DNA of 64,000 nt from Hyphomonas atlantica corrig. (GCF_000682715.1 NZ_AWFH01000001.1:124001-188000); one strand, 5' to 3'. Numbered from the stretch's first letter, positions 40,150 to 49,113 are shown. Program-made: numbers and translations. The notes: generated by a model not told the origin, from the letters alone.

Positions 40150-40968
40150 TCAGAGTTTCCGATCATTCCCGAGCGAAGGGATGCGCGCCCGCGCTTTCGC
40201 CACGGCATCCAGATCGATGTCCGCCACGATCACACCCGGCTCATCATCTGCCTTCTCCGCCAGCACGTCTCCCCAAGGCGAAACGATCAGGGAGTGGCCG
40301 AAGGTCTCGCGGCCATCCTCGTGCTTCCCGCCCTGCGCAGGCGCGAGGACAAAACTGCCGGTCTCTATGGCGCGCGCCCGAACCAGCGTGTGCCAGTGCG
40401 CCTCGCCCGTCACGCGCGTGAATGCGGCCGGGATGGTGAGGATTTCCGCGCCCGCCTGCGCAAGCTTGCGATAGAGATGTGGGAAGCGGACGTCATAGCA
40501 GATTGTCATGCCAAGCTTGCCGAACTCTGTCTCCGCCAGCACGGCGCGCTCGCCCGGACGATAGGACCGGCTTTCGCGATAGCTCTGCCCGTCGCCTACT
40601 TCGACGTCGAACATGTGGATCTTGTCGTAGCGCGCGCGGATGGAACCATCGGGCGCGATCAGGAATGACCGGTTGGCCAGCCGTTCTTCGCCCTCCACCG
40701 GCACGGCGATGGACCCGATCAAAAGCCAAATGCCCAATTCATCCGCCAGCGCACGGAGCGCTGCCAGCGTCTTGTCATCTGACTCGGCAACGATCTTGGG
40801 CCGCGCCTTGCCGGGGCGAATATCCAGCAGATTGGTCATCTCCGGCGTTGCGATGAAACGCGCACCCTTCCCCGCCGCCTCACGGATCAGGGCCGTGGCG
40901 TGATCAATGTTCGCCTCAATCTCAACGCCCGTCCGAAGCTGGGCGCACCCTACGCGGAGCTTTGTCAT
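40150..40968 (-). CDS. Carbon-nitrogen hydrolase (nitrilase superfamily, Nit2-like)
   Basis: A 272-residue nitrilase-fold amidase. The catalytic triad is FIATPEMTNLLDI (Glu), RYDKIHMFDVEV (Lys) and GMTICYDVRFPHLYR (Cys). It resembles omega-amidase/Nit2 or deaminated-glutathione amidases. It starts 19 bp after argD on the same strand, so the two are probably cotranscribed. Confidence 0.92.
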   Translation of the reverse strand: MTKLRVGCAQLRTGVEIEANIDHATALIREAAGKGARFIATPEMTNLLDIRPGKARPKIVAESDDKTLAALRALADELGIWLLIGSIAVPVEGEERLANRSFLIAPDGSIRARYDKIHMFDVEVGDGQSYRESRSYRPGERAVLAETEFGKLGMTICYDVRFPHLYRKLAQAGAEILTIPAAFTRVTGEAHWHTLVRARAIETGSFVLAPAQGGKHEDGRETFGHSLIVSPWGDVLAEKADDEPGVIVADIDLDAVAKARARIPSLGNDRKL

Positions 40969-40987
40969 TCGGCTGGCCTCCGGCAGT

Positions 40988-42178
40988 TTACTCCGGCACC
41001 CACTCAGACAGCGCTGCATCCATGATATTGGTCGCTTCACGGACATGTTCGTCCGTGATCACCAGCGGCGGAGCCAGACGCAGCACGTTGTTACCCGCGA
41101 CGCCGACCAGAAGATTCTTGTCGCGACACACGCCCTGCAGGCTTTTCGGGTTCGCCTTCATCTTGAGCCCGGTGAGCAGGCCCTTGCCGGTTACGGCCTC
41201 GACCTTGTCCGGATGGCTGTCGGCCAGGCTCTTCAGCCCCTGGGTCAACGTAGCCGAAACACGGCGCACTTCGGCGAGGAAATCTTCATCAGAAATGATA
41301 TCCCAAACGACATTGCCAACCGCCATCGCCAACGGGTTGCCGCCATAGGTGGAGCCGTGGCTGCCCGGTTGCATGTGTTCGCCGACGGTTTCCGTTGTCA
41401 GGCAGGCGCCGAACGGGAAGCCGCCACCGATGCCCTTGGCCGAGCAGAGAATGTCGGGCGCGGCGCCGTCTACCCATTCGTGGGCGAACAGTTTTCCGGT
41501 CCGCCCCATGCCGCACTGGACTTCATCATAAATCAGCAGAATGCCGTGTTCGTCGCACAGTTCACGAAGACCCTTCAGGCAGGCATCCGGCATGGCGCGG
41601 ACACCGCCCTCACCCTGTACCGGTTCGACGAACACCGCCGCTGTCGTCGGCTGCGCCGCTGCGGCTTTCAGCGCGTCATGGTCACCCCATTCCAAATGCA
41701 CAAAGCCCGGCAGCTTTGGACCAAAGCCCTGAAGGTAATTCGGGTTACCACCAGCATTGATGGCGCCGAGTGAGCGACCGTGGAATGCACCGGTGAAGGT
41801 AATGATGTCGATGCGCTCTTCATTGCCATTCGCCCAATGATATTTCCGGGCAGACTTGATGGCGCACTCAACCGCTTCAGTGCCGGAATTGGTGAAGAAG
41901 ACCCGGTCTGCAAACGTGTCCCGGCAAATCTTGTCGGCCAGTTCTTCGGCCCCCCGCACACGGAACATGTTGGAGGTGTGCCACAGCTTTTCCGCCTGGC
42001 CTTTCAGCGCGTCGACCATGGCCGGATGCGAATGACCAAGGGCGTTGACAGCAATGCCTGCAATGAAGTCGAGATATCGCGTACCGCTTTCGGTGAAGAG
42101 GTATGGACCCTCTCCCTTCTCGAAAACTTCTTCCGGTGGCCGGTAGACAGGCATGATGTGCTGGCGCGGATCGCTCAT
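40988..42178 (-). CDS. argD: Acetylornithine aminotransferase
   Basis: A 396-residue class III PLP aminotransferase converting N-acetylglutamate semialdehyde to N-acetylornithine. Marks: MPVYRPPEEVFEKGEGPYLF, TNSGTEAVECAIKSARK, VFVEPVQGEGGVRAM, LLIYDEVQCGMGRTG (PLP Asp) and CSAKGIGGGFPFGA (Schiff-base Lys). ATG 42178 has GGGAGT six bases upstream. argF lies 6 kb further along, also on the minus strand. Confidence 0.93.
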   Translation of the reverse strand: MSDPRQHIMPVYRPPEEVFEKGEGPYLFTESGTRYLDFIAGIAVNALGHSHPAMVDALKGQAEKLWHTSNMFRVRGAEELADKICRDTFADRVFFTNSGTEAVECAIKSARKYHWANGNEERIDIITFTGAFHGRSLGAINAGGNPNYLQGFGPKLPGFVHLEWGDHDALKAAAAQPTTAAVFVEPVQGEGGVRAMPDACLKGLRELCDEHGILLIYDEVQCGMGRTGKLFAHEWVDGAAPDILCSAKGIGGGFPFGACLTTETVGEHMQPGSHGSTYGGNPLAMAVGNVVWDIISDEDFLAEVRRVSATLTQGLKSLADSHPDKVEAVTGKGLLTGLKMKANPKSLQGVCRDKNLLVGVAGNNVLRLAPPLVITDEHVREATNIMDAALSEWVPE

Positions 42179-42318
42179 GATAACTCCCATGCGTTCGCAA
42201 AATCTGATTTGGCCAACGCTTGGCCGCGCCGCCTGGCGAAGTCAACACACGGGCTGGCAGCAGCCCCCTTTCCGAAACGGACTTGAGTGAAGCTATCTTG
42301 AACCATGAAAATTATTTA

Positions 42319-42367
42319 ATCGAAAAACGATAATTTTGATTGACGTTTTTCGATAAATGCATATTGT
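42319..42367 (+). promoter_or_regulatory. Promoter with 11-bp-arm operator, reading towards the structured RNA
   Basis: ATCGAAAAACG (42319-42329) is the perfect reverse complement of CGTTTTTCGAT (42344-42354), spaced by 14 bp. Within the right side TTGACG (42340-42345), 16-17 bases and TATTGT/ATTGTT (42362-42368) form a plus-strand promoter whose start would fall near 42374, just before the three-way junction. The same region may also control argD on the other strand. Confidence 0.55.
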
Positions 42368-42378
42368 TATTCAAGAAG

Positions 42379-42449
42379 CCGAGGCGGCCCGGGGTCAATG
42401 TCTAAAACGCCCCCTACCTCACCTGAGCCGTTGCTCTGGGTCGCCTCGG
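42379..42449 (+). ncRNA. Candidate structured RNA: three-way junction
   Basis: P1 pairs 42379-42390 (CCGAGGCGGCCC) with 42438-42449 (GGGTCGCCTCGG), 12 bp with one G-U pair. Inside, GGGG at 42391-42394 pairs with CCCC at 42410-42413, and GAGC-CGTT-GCTC forms a hairpin at 42425-42436. A plus-strand promoter begins just upstream. The strand is uncertain because the complement folds similarly and would then lie in an argD leader. No known riboswitch class was recognised. Confidence 0.4.
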
Positions 42450-42474
42450 TGGACTCTCTTGATTACCGGAAATG

Positions 42475-42511
42475 AAAAAAGGCGCGGAGAGCTTCCACCA
42501 GCTTCCGCGCC
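42475..42511 (-). terminator. Rho-independent terminator of the hisS-hisZ-hisG operon
   Basis: Read on the minus strand GGCGCGGA pairs with TCCGCGCC (8 bp, 15-base loop) followed by TTTTTTC. It begins about 68 bases after the hisG stop. Confidence 0.85.
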
Positions 42512-42578
42512 TTCCACCGTTTGCAGCGTTTCCTCCCAGAAACTTGCCGTGTCATAAGGCCGCGCTTTTGGGCGTGTG

Positions 42579-43313
42579 TCAAGAATGTGAATTCAAATTT
42601 TTCAATGTGAGCAGTTTTTCAATTTTTGCTGCACCGCGCAATAACGACAGGGACTTCAGCGCCGCCGGGCTCCAGGAGGCATTCGCAGACACTGCCAAAA
42701 CGGCCTCGCTTTTCAAAATTATTCCATCTGAAACAATTTTGAGCCCGTTCGCCTTCAGCGTGGCCCCTGTGGAGGTGATGTCCACGATGACGTCTGCGGC
42801 CCCGGTCGCCGGTGCGGCTTCGGTGGCGCCAGCACTTTCGACGAGCCGGTATTCGCCCACCGATTTCGCCGCGAAGAAGCGCCGCGTCAGCCGCATATAC
42901 TTGGTCGCAACGCGCAAACGCCGATGATGGGCCTTCCGGAAGGCCGCGCCCGCAGCCTCCAGGTCCGACATCGTGTCCACATCGATCCAGGCCTGTGGCA
43001 CGGCCACAATGACATCCGCCCCGCCAAAGCCGAGCCGCTCTGCCACGTGAAAATCTTCCGGCCCGGTCGGCGCAAGATCATGCAGCAGGTCTTCCCCGGT
43101 CACGCCCGCATGGATCGTGCCGTCGATGATGCCCTGCGCAATTTCTCGCGCTGACAGGAGCCGCATGTCGACTTCGCCGAGGCCGGTGATCTCCGCCTGA
43201 TACCCCCGTTCGCCGCCGATCTGGCGCACTTCGAAGCCCTGCTCCATCAGGAACGCTTCGGACTTTTCCTTCAGCCGCCCCTTGGACGGAATCGCCAGTG
43301 ACAGGACGCTCAT
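42579..43313 (-). CDS. hisG: ATP phosphoribosyltransferase catalytic subunit, short form
   Basis: A 244-residue short-form HisG carrying out the first step of histidine synthesis. Visible are LSLAIPSKGRLKEKSEAFLM, MRLLSAREIAQGIIDGTIHA, then GVTGEDLL, and the PRPP-binding loop VIVDITSTGATLKANGL. It lacks the C-terminal regulatory domain of long HisG, so it needs HisZ, encoded immediately upstream. The gene starts in an ATGA overlap with hisZ. Confidence 0.96.
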   Translation of the reverse strand: MSVLSLAIPSKGRLKEKSEAFLMEQGFEVRQIGGERGYQAEITGLGEVDMRLLSAREIAQGIIDGTIHAGVTGEDLLHDLAPTGPEDFHVAERLGFGGADVIVAVPQAWIDVDTMSDLEAAGAAFRKAHHRRLRVATKYMRLTRRFFAAKSVGEYRLVESAGATEAAPATGAADVIVDITSTGATLKANGLKIVSDGIILKSEAVLAVSANASWSPAALKSLSLLRGAAKIEKLLTLKNLNSHS

Positions 43314-44440
43314 GCCGTCTCTCCTTTTGCGCGCAGGATGCGGTCCGGGCGGACGACACCGCCAATGCCGGATGCAGCGGCCCTGGACCGGGACAAGCCT
43401 TCGATCAGCCCGTCATACCGGCCACCCGAGGCAATGGGCTGTCGGGATGTCAAATTCTGCCCGAACGTCTCGAAGACAAAGCCATCATAATAGGTGAACC
43501 GACGCCCGAAGCCTGACCGGAACCGCGCCCCTGTCGCGACACCCGGCACGGCAGCGAGAATGGCATCCATGCGCTTTGCAACGCGCTCGATTGCGCTGCT
43601 CATCCTGTCGAGCCCATGTTTGCCCGCTATCGCGCCAAGCACATGTGCTGCCTCCCCTGCCGGGCAGTTTACGCCGGCAAGATCAGACAACGCCGCCCGC
43701 GCAGCCTCGGGAACACCGCCAGCAGCATGAACCGCCGCCTTGCCCCGCAAACCTGCCACGATTTCAACGACACTGCGTGTACCGATCATGGGAATGCCGC
43801 GTTCGGACAAGACATTCAGGAATGCGGCCTCGGCCTCTTTTGAGCTGGGAGCCTCCAGCACAGGTTGCAAGTCATCAGCGAGAGCCTCAGGCGCGGCAGC
43901 CAGCAAATCGCTCACCCCGCCCTCCTGCCGGAATGCCCGCTTCAAGAGATCGGTTGTGATCCGGGCCAAACCAAGCGCGTCCACAAAAGCAGGGAAGATC
44001 GACAAGTCCCCCATCTCGGTCGCGGCTGGCGTGACGTCACACGCGGCAACGGCCTCACGGACAAGCGCGAATGCCTCGGCATCTGAATCAGCGCTACTGT
44101 CCTTGCCGAACCATTCAAAGCCGACCTGTGTGAACTCCATCGGGTCGTTTTCAGCGGCGGGCAGTCGAAATGCTCGGGCCGCGTAAGTATAGGCTTTGGC
44201 GCCATCACCACCTGCGGCCCGGCGTTCAGCCTCCTGCCCGGCGACAGGCAGGGTCAGGTCCGGCCGCATGACCATCTCATTCCCGCGATGATCGGAGAAT
44301 ACGCACAGACGCGCGCGCACGGCTTCACCCGACAGTTCCAGCGGAATATCAGACGGCAGAATATAGGCCGGATCTACGCGCTCTGCCCCGGTCGCTTCGA
44401 ACACGCCGCGCGCTGCCGCGACGAGTGCATCATGTGTCAT
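43310..44440 (-). CDS. hisZ: ATP phosphoribosyltransferase regulatory subunit HisZ
   Basis: A 376-residue HisRS-like paralogue without aminoacylation activity that forms a complex with short HisG and mediates histidine feedback. Class II synthetase-like segments remain: VMRPDLTLPVAGQEAERRAA, FTQVGFEWFGKD and the late SGGRYDGLIEGLSRSRAAAS. It overlaps hisS and hisG by ATGA on both sides, so the three are translationally coupled. Confidence 0.92.
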   Translation of the reverse strand: MTHDALVAAARGVFEATGAERVDPAYILPSDIPLELSGEAVRARLCVFSDHRGNEMVMRPDLTLPVAGQEAERRAAGGDGAKAYTYAARAFRLPAAENDPMEFTQVGFEWFGKDSSADSDAEAFALVREAVAACDVTPAATEMGDLSIFPAFVDALGLARITTDLLKRAFRQEGGVSDLLAAAPEALADDLQPVLEAPSSKEAEAAFLNVLSERGIPMIGTRSVVEIVAGLRGKAAVHAAGGVPEAARAALSDLAGVNCPAGEAAHVLGAIAGKHGLDRMSSAIERVAKRMDAILAAVPGVATGARFRSGFGRRFTYYDGFVFETFGQNLTSRQPIASGGRYDGLIEGLSRSRAAASGIGGVVRPDRILRAKGETA

Positions 44441-45918
44441 TTCTGGGCCTCGACGATCTTGCGAATGGCCTCGACCATTTCTGCACGCGGGACCTCAAAC
44501 TGTCCGGGGCGGGCTTCGCGGTATTCTTCATTGGACTTGATGGCCTTCGCCTTCAAAGCGCCCATCTCAAGATCCTTGATCGTGACCGTGCCCTTGGCGA
44601 GTTCATCTTCGCCCACCATGATGGCGGCCGGAGACGATCTGCGGTCGGCATATTTCATCTGCGGCCGCATGCCGGAGGACCCCATATAGGCCTCAGCCCG
44701 GATACCGGCGCGGCGCAGCTCTGTTGCGATCTGCAGCGCGACGGACGGGTCTTCCTTGTCGAAATTCAGAACAACCACCGGCCCGTCCAGCTTCTCGGTC
44801 TCGCCCATGATCTGCATCGCGGCAGCAAGCCGGGAGATTCCGATGGAGAAACCAGTCGCCGGAACCGTCTCGCCAGTGAAGCGGGCGACCAAATCATCAT
44901 AGCGGCCGCCCCCACCAATGGAGCCGATGCGGTACGTCTTGCCATCTTCTCCCGTCACTTCACGGAGCAACTCGGCCTCATAGACAGGGCCGGTATAATA
45001 TTCGAGGCCGCGGACCACGGACGGGTCGATCACGACATCGCCCTCAGGTGCGCCAAGCGCTTCGAGCGCCTTTGCAATGGCTTCCAGTTCGGCAAGGCCG
45101 GTTTTGCCTTCCTCTGTGTCGCCGGTAGCCGTCGCCAGATTCTCGAGCGTTTCGGCACGTGTGTCCGCGCCCGCCTGCGCGAAGGCGAGCACGCGCTTCA
45201 CTTCAGCTGCGCCGAGGCCCGCGCCTTTTGTATAGTCACCGCTTTCATCCATACGGCCTTCGCCGAGCAGATCGGCAACGCCTTCGACGCCCAGTCGGTC
45301 CAGCTTGTCCAGGGCGCGCAGGATGGCGAGACGGGTTTCGCCCTGTGTCGCACCCACGCCGTCCAGCACACCGTTCAGCAGGCGGCGCGTATTCACGCGG
45401 ATCACGAACTCGCCCGTCTCCATCCCGACCGCGCGCAGCGCCTCAGCGCCCATCGCGATCATTTCCGCATCAGCGTGAAAGCCCGGCGCGCCAATCGTGT
45501 CGGCATCGCATTGCCAGAACTCACGGAAGCGGCCCGGTCCCGGCTTTTCATTGCGCCAGACCGGCCCGGCGGCATAGCGACGGAACGGCTTGCCCAGTGA
45601 CTGGCCCGCCTCCGCCACGAACCGCGCGAGCGGGGCCGTCAGATCGTAGCGCAGCGCCATCCATTGCTCATCGTCATCCTGAATGGCGAAGACGCCTGCA
45701 TTCGGGCGATCATCATCTGGCAGGAATTTGCCCAGCGCATCGGCATATTCGAACGCGCCAGTCTCCAGCGCCTCGAACCCCCATTGGCGGTAGACGCCAG
45801 TAATGGTCTCGACCAGTCCGGCCTGCGCATGGATGAGGCTTTCGCGCTTGTCCGGGAAGCCGCGCGGCTTGCGGGCGAGGTCCTTGCCTGTGAGGGGCGG
45901 TGTGTCCTTGTCGCTCAT
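44437..45918 (-). CDS. hisS: Histidyl-tRNA synthetase
   Basis: A 493-residue class II aminoacyl-tRNA synthetase. Motif 2 is in GPVWRNEKPGPGRFREFWQC, HisA in RGLEYYTGPVYEAEL and motif 3 in GFSIGISRLAAAM; the anticodon-binding domain follows (VVVLNFDKEDPSVALQIATE). It is longer than the E. coli enzyme, as in other alphaproteobacteria. ATG 45918 (MSDKDTPPLTGK) was chosen. It is the first gene after the His-rich leader peptide. Confidence 0.96.
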   Translation of the reverse strand: MSDKDTPPLTGKDLARKPRGFPDKRESLIHAQAGLVETITGVYRQWGFEALETGAFEYADALGKFLPDDDRPNAGVFAIQDDDEQWMALRYDLTAPLARFVAEAGQSLGKPFRRYAAGPVWRNEKPGPGRFREFWQCDADTIGAPGFHADAEMIAMGAEALRAVGMETGEFVIRVNTRRLLNGVLDGVGATQGETRLAILRALDKLDRLGVEGVADLLGEGRMDESGDYTKGAGLGAAEVKRVLAFAQAGADTRAETLENLATATGDTEEGKTGLAELEAIAKALEALGAPEGDVVIDPSVVRGLEYYTGPVYEAELLREVTGEDGKTYRIGSIGGGGRYDDLVARFTGETVPATGFSIGISRLAAAMQIMGETEKLDGPVVVLNFDKEDPSVALQIATELRRAGIRAEAYMGSSGMRPQMKYADRRSSPAAIMVGEDELAKGTVTIKDLEMGALKAKAIKSNEEYREARPGQFEVPRAEMVEAIRKIVEAQK

Positions 45919-46076
45919 GGTCGTCTCTGGTCCTGGTTGCCGACGCGCCCCGCATAGACGGAGACGCCAGAATTGGAAAGGCAACACGTCAACGCAGCGC
46001 GGACCGGAGGTCGGCCTGCCTCATCTGATCTGGTTCGGAAGATTGAACACTTGCAGGAGGCGCAGCCGGACCGGTT

Positions 46077-46093
46077 CGCGCCTCGTCGGCGCG
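46077..46093 (-). promoter_or_regulatory. Hairpin directly after the his leader peptide
   Basis: CGCGCC-GACGA-GGCGCG on the minus strand, a 6-bp GC stem beginning one base after the leader stop codon. A ribosome stalled on the His codons would cover its left side, so it may be part of an attenuator. A second weak hairpin (GACC-TCC-GGTC) follows about 70 bases on. No clear U-tract terminator was found. Confidence 0.5.
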
Positions 46094-46132
46094 TCACGAA
46101 TGATGGTGATGGTGGTGCAGTGCAATGTTCAT
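46094..46132 (-). CDS. His operon leader peptide
   Basis: A 12-codon frame, MNIALHHHHHHS then TGA, with six consecutive His codons (CAC CAC CAT CAC CAT CAT). It lies 176 bases upstream of hisS on the same strand, just behind a promoter (-10 at 46141-46146). The expected transcription start near 46134 leaves almost no leader, so translation is probably leaderless. Six His codons in a row directly upstream of hisS-hisZ-hisG are the classic sign of ribosome-mediated attenuation by charged tRNA-His. Confidence 0.88.
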   Translation of the reverse strand: MNIALHHHHHHS

Positions 46133-46140
46133 CGCGTTGG

Positions 46141-46169
46141 CGGATACTGAGACGCCCCGACAGAGTCAA
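46141..46169 (-). promoter_or_regulatory. Promoter of the hisS-hisZ-hisG operon
   Basis: On the minus strand TTGACT (46164-46169), a 17-base spacer and TATCCG (46141-46146). The inferred start is 46133-46135, within two or three bases of the leader peptide ATG. Confidence 0.65.
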
Positions 46170-46184
46170 CCTTTCAGGCGGGCG

Positions 46185-46658
46185 TCAGGCTTTTTCCGTC
46201 GGTCGCGTGAAAGGCTTCTGCGCGCCATCGCGGCGCTCGATCACCTTGAAGATGCCCGTACCGCGCATCAGCAATTTGTCGCCCGTCCAGATGCGCCCCT
46301 CAACGGTGAAGACATCATCCTGACGGCCGACGACTTCGCCTTTGCCCTCGACAAAGCTGCCCATCGGCGCACCGGAGAGAAAGTCACACAGAAGACGAAC
46401 GGTGACCCACCAGGTGTCCTCATCCTTCTCGACGGCCGCGCCCCAGGCCATGTCGGCAAAGGTCATGACCATGCCGCCATGCGCGTTCATCATGCCATTG
46501 GTGTGGTATTCTTCCACGCGGAACGCGCGGTAAACGCCGGTTTCGTCCCGCTTTTCGAACAGCGGGCCAATCTGGCGCCCGAAGCCGCGATGCCAGGGGA
46601 GAATGGAATAGCCTTCCGGCGTCTCGAAAGTCTGGTTTCTGGTAAGGTCGTCGCTCAT
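46185..46658 (-). CDS. PaaI-type hotdog thioesterase
   Basis: A 157-residue hotdog-fold protein. The active-site region is [20 protein letters not shown], with the HGG typical of PaaI-like thioesterases and the catalytic Asp. Further fold marks are [20 protein letters not shown] and [15 protein letters not shown]. It acts on an unknown acyl-CoA. The ABC1-kinase gene is 50 bp upstream on the same strand, so the two may be cotranscribed. Confidence 0.86.
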   Translation of the reverse strand: MSDDLTRNQTFETPEGYSILPWHRGFGRQIGPLFEKRDETGVYRAFRVEEYHTNGMMNAHGGMVMTFADMAWGAAVEKDEDTWWVTVRLLCDFLSGAPMGSFVEGKGEVVGRQDDVFTVEGRIWTGDKLLMRGTGIFKVIERRDGAQKPFTRPTEKA

Positions 46659-46708
46659 GCAGTGCGGATTAGCGCCAAGTTTGCGCGAGGGCCAGAACTA
46701 ACCATGCG

Positions 46709-48073
46709 TCAGTCGAGGCCGACCGCCGTCTTGGCGCTCGCCTGGCGCGCGGCCACCGCATCCACCTCAAACCCTTCAAGGCTTTCATTGAACAATCGGT
46801 AGAAATTGAGCTCTGCCCCCAGCCGGAGGTATGCCGCGCCGAGGCCAATGGCCGCGCGGTCCATGAACACAAACTCCCGCGGGATCTTCACCGGCCCTTT
46901 CTCCTTCAGCAGCCTGCGCACCTGAAAGGCTTCCTTGCGGCCATACTCGCCGGGGCTAACTCCATCGGCGACAGAGCGCACGCGGTCATCCAGCAATGGA
47001 CCATAAATGAAGCGCGCCCAGATATTGAGCACCTCGACCAATTCCTTCGACAGGCCGCTGAAGCCCCATTTTTCATAGGCGGCATAGGCTGCGTCGAAAT
47101 CATCCGCGAGGATGGCGCGATAGAGGTCCACGACACCGCTGACGAATTGCGGCGGGAAGATGCGGATGCAGCCAAAGTCCAGAAGGTTGAGGCCGGTGCC
47201 CTCCCCCGTCACTTGATAATTGCCCAGATGCGGGTCGCCATGAATGACGGCATAGGCGTTAAACGGCCCCCACCATGTCCAGAACAGCATTTCCGCAATC
47301 CGGTTGCGCACCTCTTGTGGCGCATCCTCGAACGCATCGAGCCGCTGACCCGATACCCAGCTCATGGTGAGCAACCGATCAGTCGAAAGGTCAGGGACCG
47401 GGTCCGGCACTGTCACAAAGTCCCGATCTGCCAGCATATGAGCATAAAGCGCCATGTGCTTCGCCTCGCGGGCATAGTCGAGTTCTTCGCGAAGCCGGTC
47501 TGTGATCTCATCGACCATGGCGCTTGGGTCGATCGATCCGTCCATCCGCTTGAACAGGCCGAGCATTGTCTTGAGCTGCCCGACATCCGACTCCACGGCG
47601 CTCGCCATGTCAGGATACTGCAGCTTGCAGGCGACCTGGCGACCATCATGCAGTGTGGCCCGATGAACCTGGCCGAGCGAGGCAGCATGGGCGGCCTCCT
47701 TCTCGAACTCGGCAAACCTCTCCAGCCATCCCGCGCCAAGCTCAGCCCGCATGCGCCGCTTGACGAATGGCCAGCCCATGGCCGGGGCCTCGGCCTGCAG
47801 CTGGCTGAGTTCGTTGGCATATTCCGGCGGCAGGAAATCCGGAATGGTCGACACCATCTGCGCCACTTTCATGAGTGGCCCCTTGGATTTGCCAAGCGCC
47901 GCCGCCAGCGCGCGTGCGATCTTCTCATCGCCCTGATCCCCGCCAAACAGGCTCTGCGTGGCAAAGGTCAGACCTGCGCCGGACAAATTGGCCCCGACCC
48001 TGGCGGTTCGTGCAAGACGACCCGACAGGCGGTTGCGTTCCGGGTCTCGCGATGTTTGGCTGCCATCTGTCAT
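46709..48073 (-). CDS. ABC1/UbiB-family atypical kinase
   Basis: A 454-residue ADCK/COQ8-like protein. The KxGQ-type motif is KGPLMKVAQMVSTIPDFLP, the Ala-rich loop AHAASLGQVHRATL, the kinase catalytic HGDPHLGNYQ and the metal-binding LDFGC. Family members support ubiquinone synthesis or lipid metabolism as ATPases rather than protein kinases. The acidic patch and N-terminal basic helix are typical. No other ubi gene is near. ATG 48073 is preferred to an upstream TTG. Confidence 0.9.
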   Translation of the reverse strand: MTDGSQTSRDPERNRLSGRLARTARVGANLSGAGLTFATQSLFGGDQGDEKIARALAAALGKSKGPLMKVAQMVSTIPDFLPPEYANELSQLQAEAPAMGWPFVKRRMRAELGAGWLERFAEFEKEAAHAASLGQVHRATLHDGRQVACKLQYPDMASAVESDVGQLKTMLGLFKRMDGSIDPSAMVDEITDRLREELDYAREAKHMALYAHMLADRDFVTVPDPVPDLSTDRLLTMSWVSGQRLDAFEDAPQEVRNRIAEMLFWTWWGPFNAYAVIHGDPHLGNYQVTGEGTGLNLLDFGCIRIFPPQFVSGVVDLYRAILADDFDAAYAAYEKWGFSGLSKELVEVLNIWARFIYGPLLDDRVRSVADGVSPGEYGRKEAFQVRRLLKEKGPVKIPREFVFMDRAAIGLGAAYLRLGAELNFYRLFNESLEGFEVDAVAARQASAKTAVGLD

Positions 48074-48330
48074 GGGCAAGATATAGGTCTCTGCCTAGAA
48101 AACAGCCAATCCGCACTTGTCGCAGGTGTCAGCCCGATATGACTCGCAATGGATGACAAATGCGTCATGATTGATGTATAGGCCCGCCTTCGCGAGATAT
48201 CCGCGACGAAAAAGGAACAACGCCCGGAGGTTTCCCGGTCATGGGCACGGGGTGTAGAGTGTCCTTGTTATTACAGGCTGCGGCAACAGAAATGCCAGCG
48301 CCGAACCGCGACCAGCAGGAATTTTTTTGA

Positions 48331-49113
48331 ATGTCTTACAATACGCTGCTCACCGAGATTGATGCCGAGGCTGGCTTTGCCATCATCACGCTCAATCGTG
48401 CGGAGAGCCTGAACGCCCTCTGCGAAGAGATGATGAACGAGTTGACCGACGCCCTCGACCGGTTCGAGAGTGACACGGATATTGGCTGCATCGTCCTGAC
48501 CGGCAGCAAGAAGGCTTTCTCCGGAGGGGCCGATATCAAGGAGATTCAGGAGAAGACCTATCCTGAATCCTATTATGAAGACTTCATCAGCCGGAATTGG
48601 GAACGCGCCGCGCGGGCGCGGAAGCCCATTGTGGCGGCCGTCTCAGGCTATGCAATTGGTGGCGGCTGTGAGCTGGCCCTGATGTGCGACATTATCCTGG
48701 CGGCTGATACAGCCCGGTTCGGCCAGCCTGAAGTGCGCCTTGGCGTGATGCCCGGTGCAGGCGGCACGCAGCGCCTTGCCCGCGTTATCGGCAAGTCAAA
48801 GACGATGGAATTGTGCCTGACGGGCCGGATGATGGACGCCGAAGAAGCCGAACGTTGCGGACTGGTCAGCCGCGTCGTGCCCGCAGACGACCTGCTGGAC
48901 GCCGCGCGGGAACTGGCGCGCACCATCGCCTCCATGCCTCTGGCCGCTGCAATGCTGACCAAGGAAGCAGTGAAGATCGCCTACGAGACCCCCCTTTCCC
49001 AGGGCATCCAGTTCGAACGCCGCATGTTCCAGTCGCTGTTTTCGACAGACGACCAGAAGGAAGGCATGGCGGCCTATGTCGAGAAACGCTCGGCCCACTT
49101 CAAAGACAAGTAA
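48331..49113 (+). CDS. Enoyl-CoA hydratase
   Basis: A 260-residue crotonase with both catalytic glutamates: GGGCELALMCD and FGQPEVRLGVMPGAGGTQRL. The oxyanion hole is in AFSGGADIKEI. It should hydrate short or medium enoyl-CoAs in beta-oxidation. The C-terminal YVEKRSAHFKDK is typical. GGAAT precedes ATG 48331. rpsT follows 129 bp later. Confidence 0.94.
   Translation: MSYNTLLTEIDAEAGFAIITLNRAESLNALCEEMMNELTDALDRFESDTDIGCIVLTGSKKAFSGGADIKEIQEKTYPESYYEDFISRNWERAARARKPIVAAVSGYAIGGGCELALMCDIILAADTARFGQPEVRLGVMPGAGGTQRLARVIGKSKTMELCLTGRMMDAEEAERCGLVSRVVPADDLLDAARELARTIASMPLAAAMLTKEAVKIAYETPLSQGIQFERRMFQSLFSTDDQKEGMAAYVEKRSAHFKDK

Noticed and set aside
42357-42557. Plus-strand frame of 66 codons in the argD-hisG gap
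   Set aside because: It spans the three-way junction and the hisG terminator and has no ribosome binding site; RNA structure explains the region better.
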